Shown here: piece by piece, positions 23,050 through 31,929 of the stretch
Layout of the letters: every line of letters begins with the position of its first letter
How positions within the stretch are numbered: the first letter of the stretch is position 1
Assembly (NCBI RefSeq): GCF_018274385.1
Contig: NZ_JAAFYZ010000067.1
Location: forward strand, 1-44,351
Direction: 5' to 3'
Length of the DNA: 44,351 bases
From: Catenulispora pinistramenti
GTDB lineage: Bacteria; Actinomycetota; Actinomycetes; Streptomycetales; Catenulisporaceae
Notes under the pieces: generated by a model
Seen by the model: the letters and a program-made list of their open reading frames with translations, nothing else
Database searches by the model: none
Told to the model about the DNA's origin: nothing
Translations under genes and position numbers: made by a program

Positions 23050-23637
23050 GTGCTCGAACTGTGCATCCTCGGTTTCCTGTTCGCGGAGCCGCTGCACGCC
23101 TACGACCTCAAGGCCCGCATCTCCGGCCTGAGCGGCCACGTCCGCCCGGTCAGCGACGGCGCGCTGCATCCGGCGATCAAGCGGCTCCAGGCCGCCGGGT
23201 ACCTGAGCCGCCGGGCCGAACCCGGTGAGCGCGGCGCGCCGCGCCAGGTCCTCAGCCTCACCGACGCCGGACGCGCCGAACTGCTGAGCCGGCTGCGCGC
23301 GCCGGCCGACGTGGAGATCACCGACCGGCACTCGTTCTTCATCCTGCTGGCCTTCCTCAGCAGCCTGCCGGACCCGGCGGACCAGGCGCGGGTGCTGCGC
23401 CGCCGGCTGGCGTTCATGGACGCGCCGGGCAGCTTCTTCTACGACGACGACGGCCGGCCGCTGCGGGTGCGCGACATGACCGATCGGTTCCGCCGCGGGA
23501 TGTTGCAGCTGGCGGCGGCGAGTAGCAAGGCGGACCGGGCCTGGCTGGAGAAGACCATCGCGGAGCTCGATGCCGAGAGCGCCGATCGGCAGGACGATGC
23601 CGACAGCGCCGATCGGCAGGCCTCGGAGTCGGCCTGA
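23050..23637 (+). CDS. PadR-family transcriptional regulator
   Basis: A 195-residue winged-helix repressor. The PadR DNA-binding domain is residues 1-85: MLELCILGFLFAEPLHAYDLKARI, VSDGALHPAIKRLQAAGYLSRR and RQVLSLTDAGRAEL. The C-terminal coiled half (about 90-180) mediates dimerisation in the family. The start is GTG 23050. The protein ends in a repeat tail (two ADRQ units), encoded by two copies of GCCGATCGGCAGG. It is likely to repress itself and the divergent hydrolase through the AACTCT array. Confidence 0.9.
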   Translation: MLELCILGFLFAEPLHAYDLKARISGLSGHVRPVSDGALHPAIKRLQAAGYLSRRAEPGERGAPRQVLSLTDAGRAELLSRLRAPADVEITDRHSFFILLAFLSSLPDPADQARVLRRRLAFMDAPGSFFYDDDGRPLRVRDMTDRFRRGMLQLAAASSKADRAWLEKTIAELDAESADRQDDADSADRQASESA

Positions 23638-23794
23638 ACGCGGCCGGTTGTCCGCTGAAGCGCGCCGTGGTCGGGAAGACCTGATCCGGTTGGGACCTGA
23701 TCGGGTTGCGACCTGCTCGCGTCTGGAAGCGCGCTCAGCCGGCAGTCGGTCGGCGGCGGGAATGAATCCCGCCTCGGCCGCTGTTTAGTTCGCT

Positions 23795-24631
23795 ATGCGA
23801 ATTGAGATGTGGGCCGACGTCGCCAACCCGTGGACCCACGTCGCGGCCGAGCGGCTGCGCGTGGCTTTGGCCGGGACCGGCGTCGCCGCCGAAATCGTGT
23901 GGCGTCCGCTGCTGACCGAGCCCGCCGACCCCGATGCCGCGCGCGACGCGCTGCGGCTGCTGGTGCTCGCCGAGGAGCACGGCGGCGCGGCGTTGCAGGG
24001 CCGGGTCGCGGCCGAGCTGCTGGCCTCGCACGACGTGCGGGACCGGGCCGAGCTGGCGGCTGTCGCGGAGCGTTCCGGGTTCCCCGGGGGCGGGGCGGCA
24101 CTGGCTTCGGACGCGGGGCGCGCGCGGCTGCGCGAGCTGCTGCTGATCGGCAAGGCGCGCGGGATCACGATCTCGCCGACGCTGGCCGTCGGGGGCGAGC
24201 TGCTGGAGTTCGCGATGTCCCCGGCGACGATCGGCGAGTTCCTGCGCGAGGCCGGTGACTCGGCTGACTCCGGTGACTCCGCCTCAGGCGCGACCGTCCG
24301 GGTGCTCGACCTGCCGGCCGAGGTCGAGCGGCTGCGCTGGGCCGAGGAGCTGATCGCACTGTCTGATCCGCTCGGCGCGCTGGTCCTGCTGGAGCCGCTG
24401 CTGGCCGAGCACGGTCAGGACCCGAACATCCGCCGCGTGTCGGCCTCGGCGTACTTCGCGTCCGCACAATTGGGGCGGGCCAGGAAGGTGCTGGAGGCGA
24501 CGCTCGACGACTATCCGGCTGACTCGTATGCTCGGCTGATGCTCGGTCGGACGTTGGAGCGGCAGGGGCTCGCCGGCGAGGCGGAGAAGCACCGGCGGCT
24601 GGCCGCGGCCATGACCCCGGAATACGCGTAG
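23795..24631 (+). CDS. DsbA/FrnE-like thioredoxin fold fused to TPR, without active-site cysteines
   Basis: A 278-residue protein. Residues 1-155 follow the FrnE/DsbA plan: MRIEMWADVANPWTHVAAERL, helical insertion LRLLVLAEEHGGAALQGRVAAELLASHDV, and GITISPTLAVGG with the cis-Pro loop. Where FrnE reads CPWC this protein reads NPWT, and no cysteine occurs anywhere, so dithiol chemistry is impossible. Residues about 175-275 are TPR-like helical pairs (LGALVLLEPLLAEHGQDPN, SAYFASAQLGRARKVLEATL, SYARLMLGRTLERQGLAGEAEKHRRL). A binding or scaffold role is inferred. ATG 23795 matches the family start. No signal peptide, so cytoplasmic. Confidence 0.8.
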   Translation: MRIEMWADVANPWTHVAAERLRVALAGTGVAAEIVWRPLLTEPADPDAARDALRLLVLAEEHGGAALQGRVAAELLASHDVRDRAELAAVAERSGFPGGGAALASDAGRARLRELLLIGKARGITISPTLAVGGELLEFAMSPATIGEFLREAGDSADSGDSASGATVRVLDLPAEVERLRWAEELIALSDPLGALVLLEPLLAEHGQDPNIRRVSASAYFASAQLGRARKVLEATLDDYPADSYARLMLGRTLERQGLAGEAEKHRRLAAAMTPEYA

Positions 24632-24662
24632 AGCCCGCATAAGCCTGCCGTATAGGCCTGCC

Positions 24663-24704
24663 AAGCCCGGCACCTCGCGCTTTGCGGCGCGGGGTGCCGG
24701 GCTT
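24663..24704. terminator. Terminator after the DsbA-like/TPR gene
   Basis: AAGCCCGGCACC (24663-24674) pairs perfectly with GGTGCCGGGCTT (24693-24704); the intervening CGCGC/GCGCG can extend the stem. It is 31 bp after the stop. A small GGGGG-AA-CCCCC hairpin follows at 24729-24740. Confidence 0.8.
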
Positions 24705-24846
24705 CTCGCCGCTTCTTGCCGTGCCTATGGGGGAACCCCCCAGAGCCGACACGAAGCGCTTGGAGCTTCCGTGACCGGGGTGACCGATCTCAGCACGCGA
24801 GGATCAGTAGGGAACAACCGTCCCGCGAGCAGACAAGGAGCGTCGC

Positions 24847-25785
24847 GTGCCCGGTTCCCGGATCGCCGCCCTCGGCCACAGCCAACCCGATCGTGTCGTG
24901 ACCAACGCCGACCTGGCGGAGATGGTCGACACCAGCGATGAGTGGATCACCAGCCGGGTCGGGGTCCGTACCCGCCGGATCGCCGAGCCCGGGCAGACCG
25001 TGGACGAGTTCGCCGCCGCGGCCGCCGCCAAGGCGCTGGCCGGGGCCGGCACCGAGGCCGCCGACGTGGACCTGGTCCTGGTCGCCACCAGCACCGCCGG
25101 CGCGGCCAGCCCCAACACCGCGGCGCGGGTGGCCGCCCGCCTGGGCCTGAAGGCACCGGCCACCATCGACGTCAACGTGGTCTGCTCCGGCTTCCCGCAC
25201 GCCCTGGCGCTGGCCGACCAGGCCATCCGCTGCGGCCAGGCCCGCACCGCCCTGGTCATCGGCGCCGACTTCATGAGCCGGGTCACCGACTGGACCGACC
25301 GCGGCACCTGCGTCCTGGTCGGCGACGGGGCCGGCGCCGCGGTCGTCACCGCCGCCGACGAACCGGGCATCAGCCCCGTGCTGTGGGGCTCGGTCCCCGA
25401 ACGCGGCCGGGCGGTGGTGATCGAGGGCAGTCCGAACCGCTTCTCCCAAGAAGGACAGACGGTCTTCCGCTGGACCACCACCGAACTGCCGGCCGTGGCG
25501 CGCCGGGTCTGCGACCGGGCCGGGATCGCCCCCGAGGACCTGGCCGGCGTCGTCTTCCACCAGGCCAACCTGCGCATCATCGAACCGCTGGCGGCCAAGC
25601 TCGGCGCGGTCAACGCGGTGATCGCCAAGGACGTCATCGACTCCGGCAACACCTCCGCCGCCTCGATCCCGATAGCGCTGGCGAAGCTGGTCGAGCGGCG
25701 GGAGATCCCGGCCGGGGCGCCGGTGCTGCTGTTCGGGTTCGGCGGGAACCTGTCTTACGCGGGGCAGGTGGTGACGAGCCCCTGA
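24847..25785 (+). CDS. 3-oxoacyl-ACP synthase III family protein (FabH-like)
   Basis: A 312-residue thiolase-fold condensing enzyme, expected to join an acyl-CoA starter with malonyl-ACP or a related acyl carrier. The catalytic triad is complete: Cys113 in VNVVCSGFPHAL, His238 in VFHQANLRII and Asn268 in DSGNTSAASIPIAL; the C-terminal FGFGGNLSYAGQVV is also typical. SRVGVRTRRIAEPGQ near residue 38 corresponds to the FabH W-x-x-x-R-T-G-I-x-x-R region. The start is GTG 24847 with AAGGAG at 24836-24841. It stands alone, not in a fab cluster, so a role in a specialised lipid or polyketide starter is possible. Confidence 0.9.
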   Translation: MPGSRIAALGHSQPDRVVTNADLAEMVDTSDEWITSRVGVRTRRIAEPGQTVDEFAAAAAAKALAGAGTEAADVDLVLVATSTAGAASPNTAARVAARLGLKAPATIDVNVVCSGFPHALALADQAIRCGQARTALVIGADFMSRVTDWTDRGTCVLVGDGAGAAVVTAADEPGISPVLWGSVPERGRAVVIEGSPNRFSQEGQTVFRWTTTELPAVARRVCDRAGIAPEDLAGVVFHQANLRIIEPLAAKLGAVNAVIAKDVIDSGNTSAASIPIALAKLVERREIPAGAPVLLFGFGGNLSYAGQVVTSP

Positions 25786-25815
25786 GGCTCGGCTACCGCG
25801 TGGCGGTGGGCCTCA
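25783..25815. terminator. Possible hairpin between convergent genes
   Basis: TGAGGC (25783-25788) pairs with GCCTCA (25810-25815), and CCGC/GCGG inside can add pairs. It spans the 27-bp gap between the stops of the FabH-like and monooxygenase genes. Confidence 0.35.
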
Positions 25816-27027
25816 CAGCCCCCGGCCGCCGATCTCCGTCCCGTCCGGCAGCTCCATCTGCGCGGTGAGCCAGGGCATGAAGGTCTCCTGCTCGAACGCC
25901 GCCCAGTCCACCGCGTCCAGCACCTGGGCCTGGCCGATGCGGCGGGCCAGGGCGACGACGGCGTGGTCGGCGGGGCGTCGGGCCGCGTCGTAGCGGGCGG
26001 CGAGGTCGTCCAGGCCGGTGGCGGCGGGCCACAGGCGCAGCAGGGTGGCCGCGTCCTGCATCGCCTTCACCGCGCCGGCGCCGGCGTGCGGGCGGCTGAC
26101 GGCGCCCGCGTCGCCGAGCAGGAGCATGCGGTGCTCGGCGTGGGCGGGGGCTTCGAAGTCGTAGATGGGCTGGATGAAGACGTCCTCGCGCGCCGTTTTG
26201 CGGACGGTCTCGGCCCAGACCGGCGGGAGTTCGCGGGTGAGCAGGGCGTCCATGAAGTCCAGCAGGGTGTCCGAGACGGCGCCGGGCGGGATGCTCGTCG
26301 CGGTGCGCAGGTCGGCCAGATCCGGCGGGATCATCGAGTACAGCACCCAGTTGTAGAGCACGCGGCCGTCGTCGGCGGGGATCGGGTAGGAGACCAGGTG
26401 CCCGTGCGGGAAGCCGATCGTGAAGAACGCCTCCGGCGGCAGCAGCTTCTCGACCTGTGCGAAGTCTGATATGCCGCGCCAGCACAGGTAGCCCGCGTAG
26501 TCGGGGACGACGCCGGGGAACATGGCCTCGCGGACCACCGAGCGGTAGCCGTCGGCGCCGAGGAGCAGATCGAAGTGTTCGATGCTGCCGTCGGCCAGTG
26601 TCACCGAGGCGCCGGATTCGCTCGCCGCCGCCGAGACGACGCGCGTGTCTTCGCGGTAGTCGACCTGTGACGGCAGCCGATCATGCAGCAACCGGTACAG
26701 GTGGCCCCAGTTGTAGGCCTTGAACGGGAAGGGATGCGAGGCGATCAGCTTGCCGAGCCCGGAGTCCGGGCCGGGCTTGTCGAGCGCGTACCACTGCCGG
26801 GCCTTGTTGATCGTCGACGGCAGCGAAGGATCCAGGAACCCGGCCTCGACCAGTTCGCGGAACCGCTCTTGCTGGATCCCGATCCCGACCCCGCGGTCGC
26901 GCAGCTCGCCGGAGGAGCGTTCGAAGACGACTACTGAGGCATCCGGCACCGCTCGCGCCGCGGCCAGTGCCCCGGCGCACCCGGCGATGCTCCCGCCGAC
27001 CACGCCGATCCGTATCCCGCCGACCAT
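25813..27027 (-). CDS. FAD-dependent monooxygenase (PHBH fold)
   Basis: A 404-residue flavoprotein hydroxylase. The dinucleotide-binding motif is IGVVGGSIAGCAGALAAARA with an acidic/basic end VVVFERS. The DG motif is LLLGADGYRSVVR, and the GD motif is MLLLGDAGAVSRPHAGAGAVKAMQDA. GVGIGIQQERFREL near residue 46 resembles the 2,6-dihydroxypyridine 3-monooxygenase/FAD_binding_3 group. It uses NAD(P)H and O2 to hydroxylate an aromatic or related substrate; which one is unknown. It starts 38 bp after the stop of the solute-binding protein gene on the same strand, so it is probably the last gene of the conservon-like operon. Confidence 0.88.
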   Translation of the reverse strand: MVGGIRIGVVGGSIAGCAGALAAARAVPDASVVVFERSSGELRDRGVGIGIQQERFRELVEAGFLDPSLPSTINKARQWYALDKPGPDSGLGKLIASHPFPFKAYNWGHLYRLLHDRLPSQVDYREDTRVVSAAASESGASVTLADGSIEHFDLLLGADGYRSVVREAMFPGVVPDYAGYLCWRGISDFAQVEKLLPPEAFFTIGFPHGHLVSYPIPADDGRVLYNWVLYSMIPPDLADLRTATSIPPGAVSDTLLDFMDALLTRELPPVWAETVRKTAREDVFIQPIYDFEAPAHAEHRMLLLGDAGAVSRPHAGAGAVKAMQDAATLLRLWPAATGLDDLAARYDAARRPADHAVVALARRIGQAQVLDAVDWAAFEQETFMPWLTAQMELPDGTEIGGRGL

Positions 27028-27065
27028 CTCAGTCCCCTAAAATCAGAGTCCGCACATGCCGCCGA

Positions 27066-28334
27066 TCAATCCGGCAGCGTCGCCAACTCCTCGATCTCCA
27101 CATTCGCCAGCGACGTCCCGTCCACCTGCACCCGCCGCAGGTACCACTTCTGAATCGGCGCATGCGTCGTGGAGGCCAGCTGCCAGGCCCCCCGCGGGCT
27201 GTCGATCCGCCCCAGCGACCCGATCGCCGCGTTGATGGCCGCGGCCCCGGCGTTCGGCCCGGCCGTGGCCACCGCCTCGTCCAGCAGTGCCGCGGCGTCG
27301 TAGCCGGTCAGCGCGTAGACGCTGGGCTCCTGGCCGTCGTGCCCGGCGGCCCAGGCCGACACGAACGTGCGGTTGGCCGCGGTGTCGACGTCGGGGGAGT
27401 AGTTCAGCACCGAGGTGATGTTCGTGGCCGCCGGCCCCTCCTGCTTCAGCAGCGGACCGTCGGTGACCAGGCCGACGGCGAACAGCGGCACGTCCTTCAC
27501 CGCCGAGCGCGCGTACTGCTGCACGAAGCGCACCGCCTCGGCGCCGGTGAACGCGCAGTACACCGCCTTCGCGCCGGATTCCTTGATGGCCGCCAGATAC
27601 GGCGTGAAGTCGGTGGTCCCGGAGGCCGGGGTGAACGTCGCCTGGCCCTGCGGGTTGGCCAGTCTGCCGCCGATCGCGGTGAAGGCGTCGGTGAACCCAC
27701 GCACCTGCTCCCATTCGCCGGGGTAGTTGCCGCCGATCGCGAAGACCGGGGTCTTCACGTGCGCGTTGATGAACGGCGCGATCGCGGTGCCCGGTTCGGT
27801 GGACAGGAACGCCACGTTCCAGATGTAGCTGATGTCGGTCACGTCCGGCTGCGGCACCACGCCGATCAGCGGCACGTGCGCGGCGTCGGCCAGCGGCGCC
27901 ACGCCCTCGTAGCCGGCGTAGTCGATCGGGCCGACGATCGCCTGCGCGCCGTGTGACAGCATCGAGCTCATCGCGGTCGCGGTGGTCTCCGGGTCCGGGC
28001 CCTCGTCGGAGACCGTCACCCGGGCCGGACGCCCGCCGAGGCGGCCGCCGTGCTGGGCGACGTAGAGCCCGAACCCGTCCCGGACGTCGCTGCCGGCCGG
28101 GCCGTTGGGTCCGGAGGAGGCCAGCAGCAGCCCCACCGGGATCGGCGTGCGGCTGTCCGGGCGGCCCTCGGGGTCGCCGTAGGCGACGGCGCCGAACCCG
28201 CCGCCGAACCCGCAGCCGGCGGTGGCGGCCGTGGCGGCGGCCAGCAGCAGCGCCGCGAAGGCCCGCCGGCGGTACGGCGGGCGGTCCTGGCGGAAATCAG
28301 AGCCCTGACGGGCCACGACCCGGGCCGCGGCCAT
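27066..28334 (-). CDS. Branched-chain-amino-acid-type solute-binding lipoprotein
   Basis: A 422-residue periplasmic-binding-fold protein (LivJ/LivK class, type I). A long basic N-terminus leads into AFAALLLAAATAATAGC, a lipobox-like end (TAGC), so it should be a membrane-anchored lipoprotein. The mature part begins PIPVGLLLASSGPNGPAGSDVRDGFGLYVAQHGG, with AQAIVGPIDYAGYEGVAPLADAAHVPLIGV and TGYDAAALLDEAV. No permease or ATPase genes are nearby. The ATG overlaps the GTPase stop by one base (TGATG), so it is translationally coupled to a signalling operon. A role as an extracellular ligand sensor for the kinase is inferred. Confidence 0.85.
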   Translation of the reverse strand: MAAARVVARQGSDFRQDRPPYRRRAFAALLLAAATAATAGCGFGGGFGAVAYGDPEGRPDSRTPIPVGLLLASSGPNGPAGSDVRDGFGLYVAQHGGRLGGRPARVTVSDEGPDPETTATAMSSMLSHGAQAIVGPIDYAGYEGVAPLADAAHVPLIGVVPQPDVTDISYIWNVAFLSTEPGTAIAPFINAHVKTPVFAIGGNYPGEWEQVRGFTDAFTAIGGRLANPQGQATFTPASGTTDFTPYLAAIKESGAKAVYCAFTGAEAVRFVQQYARSAVKDVPLFAVGLVTDGPLLKQEGPAATNITSVLNYSPDVDTAANRTFVSAWAAGHDGQEPSVYALTGYDAAALLDEAVATAGPNAGAAAINAAIGSLGRIDSPRGAWQLASTTHAPIQKWYLRRVQVDGTSLANVEIEELATLPD

Positions 28335-28921
28335 CAGTTCATCCGGTCGTCGGCCGGCGGCTCCTCGCGCCCCCGCTGCTGGGTGATCGCGTGCTCCAGC
28401 AGCGTCACCAGCACCCCCTTGGCCGAGTCCCGGCGCCGGGCGTCGCAGATCAGCAACGGGGTGTCGTCCTCCAGGGCCAGCGCCTGCCGCAGTTCCTCGT
28501 GCCCGTACACCTGCGCGCCGTCGAACTGGTTCACCGCTATCACGTGCGGGATCCGGCGGTCCTCGAAGAAGTCGATGACCGCGAAGGCGTCGCCGAGCCG
28601 GCGCACGTCGGCCAGCACCACCGCGCCCAGGGCGCCGCGGGACAGCTCCTCCCAGAAGAACCAGAAGCGTTCCTGGCCGGGCGTGCCGAACAGGTACAGG
28701 ATCAGGTCCTCGGCGATGGTGATGCGGCCGAAGTCCATCGCCACCGTGGTGCTGCGCTTGGCCGGTATCAGGTGGACGTCGTCCAGCCCCATCCCGGCCT
28801 GCGTCATCTCGGCCTCGGTGGTCAGCGGCTGGATCTCGGAGACCGCGCCGACCAGCGTGGTCTTCCCGACCCCGAAGCCGCCGGCGACGACGATCTTCGC
28901 CGCGATCGTGGGCGCCGCCAT
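28334..28921 (-). CDS. CvnD-like small GTP/ATP-binding protein
   Basis: A 195-residue G-protein of the conservon (CvnD) type. The P-loop is VVAGGFGVGKTTLVG (Gly14-Thr21). Switch-like segment TVAMDFGRITIAEDLILYLFGTPGQERFWFFW contains the G3 motif TPGQER, and IAVNQFDGAQVYG takes the place of the G4 NKxD motif (NQFD). The C-terminus is hydrophilic. ATG 28921 is chosen over a longer arginine-rich frame because it overlaps the roadblock stop by one base (TGATG). In Streptomyces, CvnD works with the kinase and roadblock protein as a membrane complex resembling eukaryotic G-protein signalling. Confidence 0.92.
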   Translation of the reverse strand: MAAPTIAAKIVVAGGFGVGKTTLVGAVSEIQPLTTEAEMTQAGMGLDDVHLIPAKRSTTVAMDFGRITIAEDLILYLFGTPGQERFWFFWEELSRGALGAVVLADVRRLGDAFAVIDFFEDRRIPHVIAVNQFDGAQVYGHEELRQALALEDDTPLLICDARRRDSAKGVLVTLLEHAITQQRGREEPPADDRMN

Positions 28922-29358
28922 CAGCGCGCCCCCGGCCGGTGTCCGTCGGAGAGCATCCGGGCCCGCGCGGTGGGCGTCAGCGAGTCCCCGACCTGGTTGA
29001 TCAGCTCGGCCATGGCGTAGGTGACCTGGCCGATGTCGCACTCGCGCTCGGTGTAGACCAGCAGTGAGGCGCCGTCGCTGACCGCCATCGAGAACAGGAA
29101 TCCGTCCCCGAGTTCGGTCAGGTTGTTGCGCACCGGCTCGGAGTCCAGCAGCCGCGCGGCGCCGGCCAGCAGGCTGACCAGGCCGGCGGCCACCGCGGCC
29201 AGTTGCTCGCCCTGCTCCTCGTCCAGGTCCCGGGAGGTGGCCACCACGATGCCGTCGGCGGAGACCGCCAGCGCGTGCCGGACCCCGGGGGTGCCGTGGG
29301 CGAAGTCGTTGAGCAGCCAGTCGAGACTGCCGTGCAGATCAGGTGCGGGTTCGTTCAT
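28921..29358 (-). CDS. Roadblock/LC7-domain protein (CvnB-like)
   Basis: A 145-residue roadblock/LC7 protein: LDWLLNDFAHGTPGVRHALAVSADGIVVATSRDLDEEQGEQLAAVAAGLVSLLAGAARLLD, then GDGFLFSMAVSDGASLLVYTERECDIGQVTYAMAELINQVG. This fold regulates small GTPases and is the second gene of conservons. It lies 45 bp after the kinase gene and overlaps the GTPase start by one base. In a classical conservon a DUF742 gene would sit between this and the GTPase; here it is absent. Confidence 0.92.
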   Translation of the reverse strand: MNEPAPDLHGSLDWLLNDFAHGTPGVRHALAVSADGIVVATSRDLDEEQGEQLAAVAAGLVSLLAGAARLLDSEPVRNNLTELGDGFLFSMAVSDGASLLVYTERECDIGQVTYAMAELINQVGDSLTPTARARMLSDGHRPGAR

Positions 29359-29403
29359 GGGGGAGGGTTCCTGTGGGGCTAGGGGACGGCGTGAGGGTGT
29401 GCG

Positions 29404-31929
29404 TCACTGCGATTTCGGCCCGCTGCGGCCGGTCAGCCCGCGCGCGTAGGCGGCCATGGTGGCCGCGACGTGTTCGGGGTCCCGGTCGATGCGGGGCTTC
29501 TTCTGCGCGGGCTCGGGGTGGCTGCCGGGCTCGCCGGACGGTGCGGATGCTGGGGACGGGGCCGGTGCCGGCGGCGCCGGGTTCCGCCGGGCCTTGGCCG
29601 GCAGGTTCTCCTTGGGACGGCGGACGGGCAGGCCGTTCAGGGTCGTGGCGTTGGCAGTGTCCTGTGATTCTACGACCGCGGCGGGGTCCGGCGCGGCGTT
29701 GCCGTTGACTTCGCCGCCGCCGTTGGCGTGGATCACACCATTGACATGGCCACCGCCGTTGGCGGCCACCACGATCGGCGCGATGGCTTCTGCGGGCCCT
29801 GAGAAGGGCCCTGAGATGAGCCCTGAGATGAGCCCTGAGCCGGTCCCCGCGAGACCGGCGACCGGCACGTCTTCGGCGTCCGCTCGCGCATCGTCCGGTT
29901 CCAGGTCCGGGAACGGGAGTTCCGGCCAGTCGGCCCCGGCCTCCGCCTCGGCCCGCACCGGATCGGCCTCAAGGCCACCATCGGCTAGCCCAGAACCACT
30001 GTGTTCGGAGACCACCGTCCACGGCAGCCCCACCTCGGCCACGGTCCCGCCGCCGGGCCGGGCCCGCAGCCCGACCTCGACCCCGTACCAGGCGGCCAGG
30101 TGCGCGACCACGGTCAGGCCCATCGCCCGCACCGTCGAGCTGTCCACCTGGCGCGGCGCGGCCAACTGGGCGTTCAGCTCCGCGCGCCGGTCCGGGGTCA
30201 TGCCCAGGCCCCGGTCGGCGATCTGGATGATCACCCGGTCGGTCATCCGGTGGCCCTCGACCGTGACCCGGCTGTCCGGCGCGGAGAAGGCGGTCGCGTT
30301 GTCCAGCAACTCAGCACACAGATGGACCAGGTGGTCCACGGCGTGCGGGGCGATGACGATCGCGGAGTCGACGCTCTCCAGATCCACGCGCGTGTACCGC
30401 TCTATTCGGCCCAGCGCGGCCCGCACCACGTCCAGCAGCGTCACCGCCCGCTCGCGCACCCGCGAGGAGCCCTCGCCGCCGAGCACCAGCAGGCTCTCGT
30501 TGTTCCGGGCCATCCGCGCCGCCAGGTGGTCCAGCACGAACAGCCGGGCCAGCCGGTCCGGGTCCTGCTCGGAGCGCTCGGCCCGGTCCAGTTCGCTGGT
30601 CAGCGCGCCGGTCAGGCGCTCGCCGCGGCGGGCTAGCGCCACGAAGGTGGCGCCCACGCCGGCGCGCAGGAGCACCTGTTCGGCGGCGGTGCGCAAAGCC
30701 TCGCGGTGTACCGAGTTGAAGGCCCGCGCGACCGCGGCCAGCTCGTCCTTCGGGTCGTTCGCGTTCAGCGCGTCGCCCCGGCCGGTGCCCAGCGGCAGCG
30801 CGTCGCCGGCGTGGTCGGCGAACTCCTCGGGGGTGCGGCCGGTCAGCGACTCGGTGGTGCGCAACTCCTCGACCGCGGCCGGCAGGCCCTGGAAGGCGAC
30901 GGCGTTCGCGGCGTCCCGCAGCTGTCGCAGGCCCCTGATCATCGGCCGGCCCAGCCGCAGGCTGATCATCACCACCAGCAGCGCGGTGCCGGCCACCGCC
31001 GCGGCCTCCACCTCGGCGATGTGCTCGGCCCGGTCCCGCAGCCGGGCCACCGCGGCCATCGAGGCCAGGTCCATCTCCTCGCGGACCGAGTCCAGCGCGG
31101 CCCGCCGGGCGCCCATGGTCTGCACCCACAGGTTCTTGTCCGGATCCAGCAGATCGCCGGGGGACAGCCGGGATATCTGGTCCTCGAACTGCTGCGCCGT
31201 CAGGATCGCCGAGCTGGTCATCGCCTGGTCCGGACGCTCGCTCCAGCCGGGCGGGGCCTGGTCGTCGAAGGCCTCCATCGCGTCGCTGTAGGACTGCCGG
31301 TCGTGCGCGATCGCGGCGAACGCGGCCGGGGTCAGCGGCCCTCCGACCGCCGCCCGCAGCACGTCCGACTCCTCCTGGCCGGTCGCCTCAGAGGCCTGAT
31401 ACAGCAGGTCCGCGGCCTGCAGCCGGGTCGCGACCGGCTGCGAGGCGCCGCCGTCGCCGATCACCGAGGTCCGCAGCTGGTCCAGGTCGGCGATCGCGAT
31501 GCGGTACTGGAACACCACCGTGGACAGCGCCGGCGCGGCCTGCGCCTTGATCTGCGCGCGCAGCGTGGTCAGCTGGGACAGGTCCATGTCGATGCGGGAG
31601 AGCAGATTGCGGGTCCCCGGGGAGATCCGCGGCATCGACCGGATCTGCTGCCGGTAGACGGCCAGCGCGGCGTCGGTCTCGGCGATCCGGCTGTCGACGT
31701 CCGGGGACATCCGGGCCGGGCGGGAGGTCAGCAGCAGCGCCATCGCGGTGCGCTCGTCCTGTAACCGGCACAACAGCTTCCCGGCGGCGTCCGAGGTGTG
31801 CATCAGGGACCACAGCCGCTCGCTGCGCCAGGCCTGCCCGGCCGAGGCGGTCAACGCCACGGCGCCGAAGCCGGACACCGCGGCGAGCGGGACGGCGACC
31901 AGGACGCCGAGCCTGCGCGTGATCCTCAA
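29404..31929 (-). CDS. Nitrate/nitrite-sensor-type histidine kinase (CvnA-like)
   Basis: About 841 residues. A TM helix near the N-terminus (LGVLVAVPLAAVSGFGAVALTA) and a second near residue 310 (AAAVAGTALLVVMISLRLG) bracket an extracellular sensor domain with ERTAMALLLTSRPARM, a NIT-type helical fold. HAMP-like linker and HisKA-like helices follow, then HATPase_c: HLCAELLDNATAFSAPDSRVTV, IADRGLGMTPDRRAELN and MGLTVVAHLAAWYGVEVGLRARPGGGTVAEVGLPW. The last ~190 residues are disordered, with Gly/Asn repeats. TTG 31929 is preferred for its GAGGGG at 31935-31940; ATG 32040 is in frame and gives a Pro/Ala-rich extension. First gene of the five-gene operon. Confidence 0.88.
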   Translation of the reverse strand: MRITRRLGVLVAVPLAAVSGFGAVALTASAGQAWRSERLWSLMHTSDAAGKLLCRLQDERTAMALLLTSRPARMSPDVDSRIAETDAALAVYRQQIRSMPRISPGTRNLLSRIDMDLSQLTTLRAQIKAQAAPALSTVVFQYRIAIADLDQLRTSVIGDGGASQPVATRLQAADLLYQASEATGQEESDVLRAAVGGPLTPAAFAAIAHDRQSYSDAMEAFDDQAPPGWSERPDQAMTSSAILTAQQFEDQISRLSPGDLLDPDKNLWVQTMGARRAALDSVREEMDLASMAAVARLRDRAEHIAEVEAAAVAGTALLVVMISLRLGRPMIRGLRQLRDAANAVAFQGLPAAVEELRTTESLTGRTPEEFADHAGDALPLGTGRGDALNANDPKDELAAVARAFNSVHREALRTAAEQVLLRAGVGATFVALARRGERLTGALTSELDRAERSEQDPDRLARLFVLDHLAARMARNNESLLVLGGEGSSRVRERAVTLLDVVRAALGRIERYTRVDLESVDSAIVIAPHAVDHLVHLCAELLDNATAFSAPDSRVTVEGHRMTDRVIIQIADRGLGMTPDRRAELNAQLAAPRQVDSSTVRAMGLTVVAHLAAWYGVEVGLRARPGGGTVAEVGLPWTVVSEHSGSGLADGGLEADPVRAEAEAGADWPELPFPDLEPDDARADAEDVPVAGLAGTGSGLISGLISGPFSGPAEAIAPIVVAANGGGHVNGVIHANGGGEVNGNAAPDPAAVVESQDTANATTLNGLPVRRPKENLPAKARRNPAPPAPAPSPASAPSGEPGSHPEPAQKKPRIDRDPEHVAATMAAYARGLTGRSGPKSQ

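Noticed and set aside
23567..23617. Repeated GCCGATCGGCAGG as a CRISPR or operator signal
   Set aside because: Only two copies, inside the PadR reading frame, giving a repeated ADRQ tail; best explained as coding slippage.
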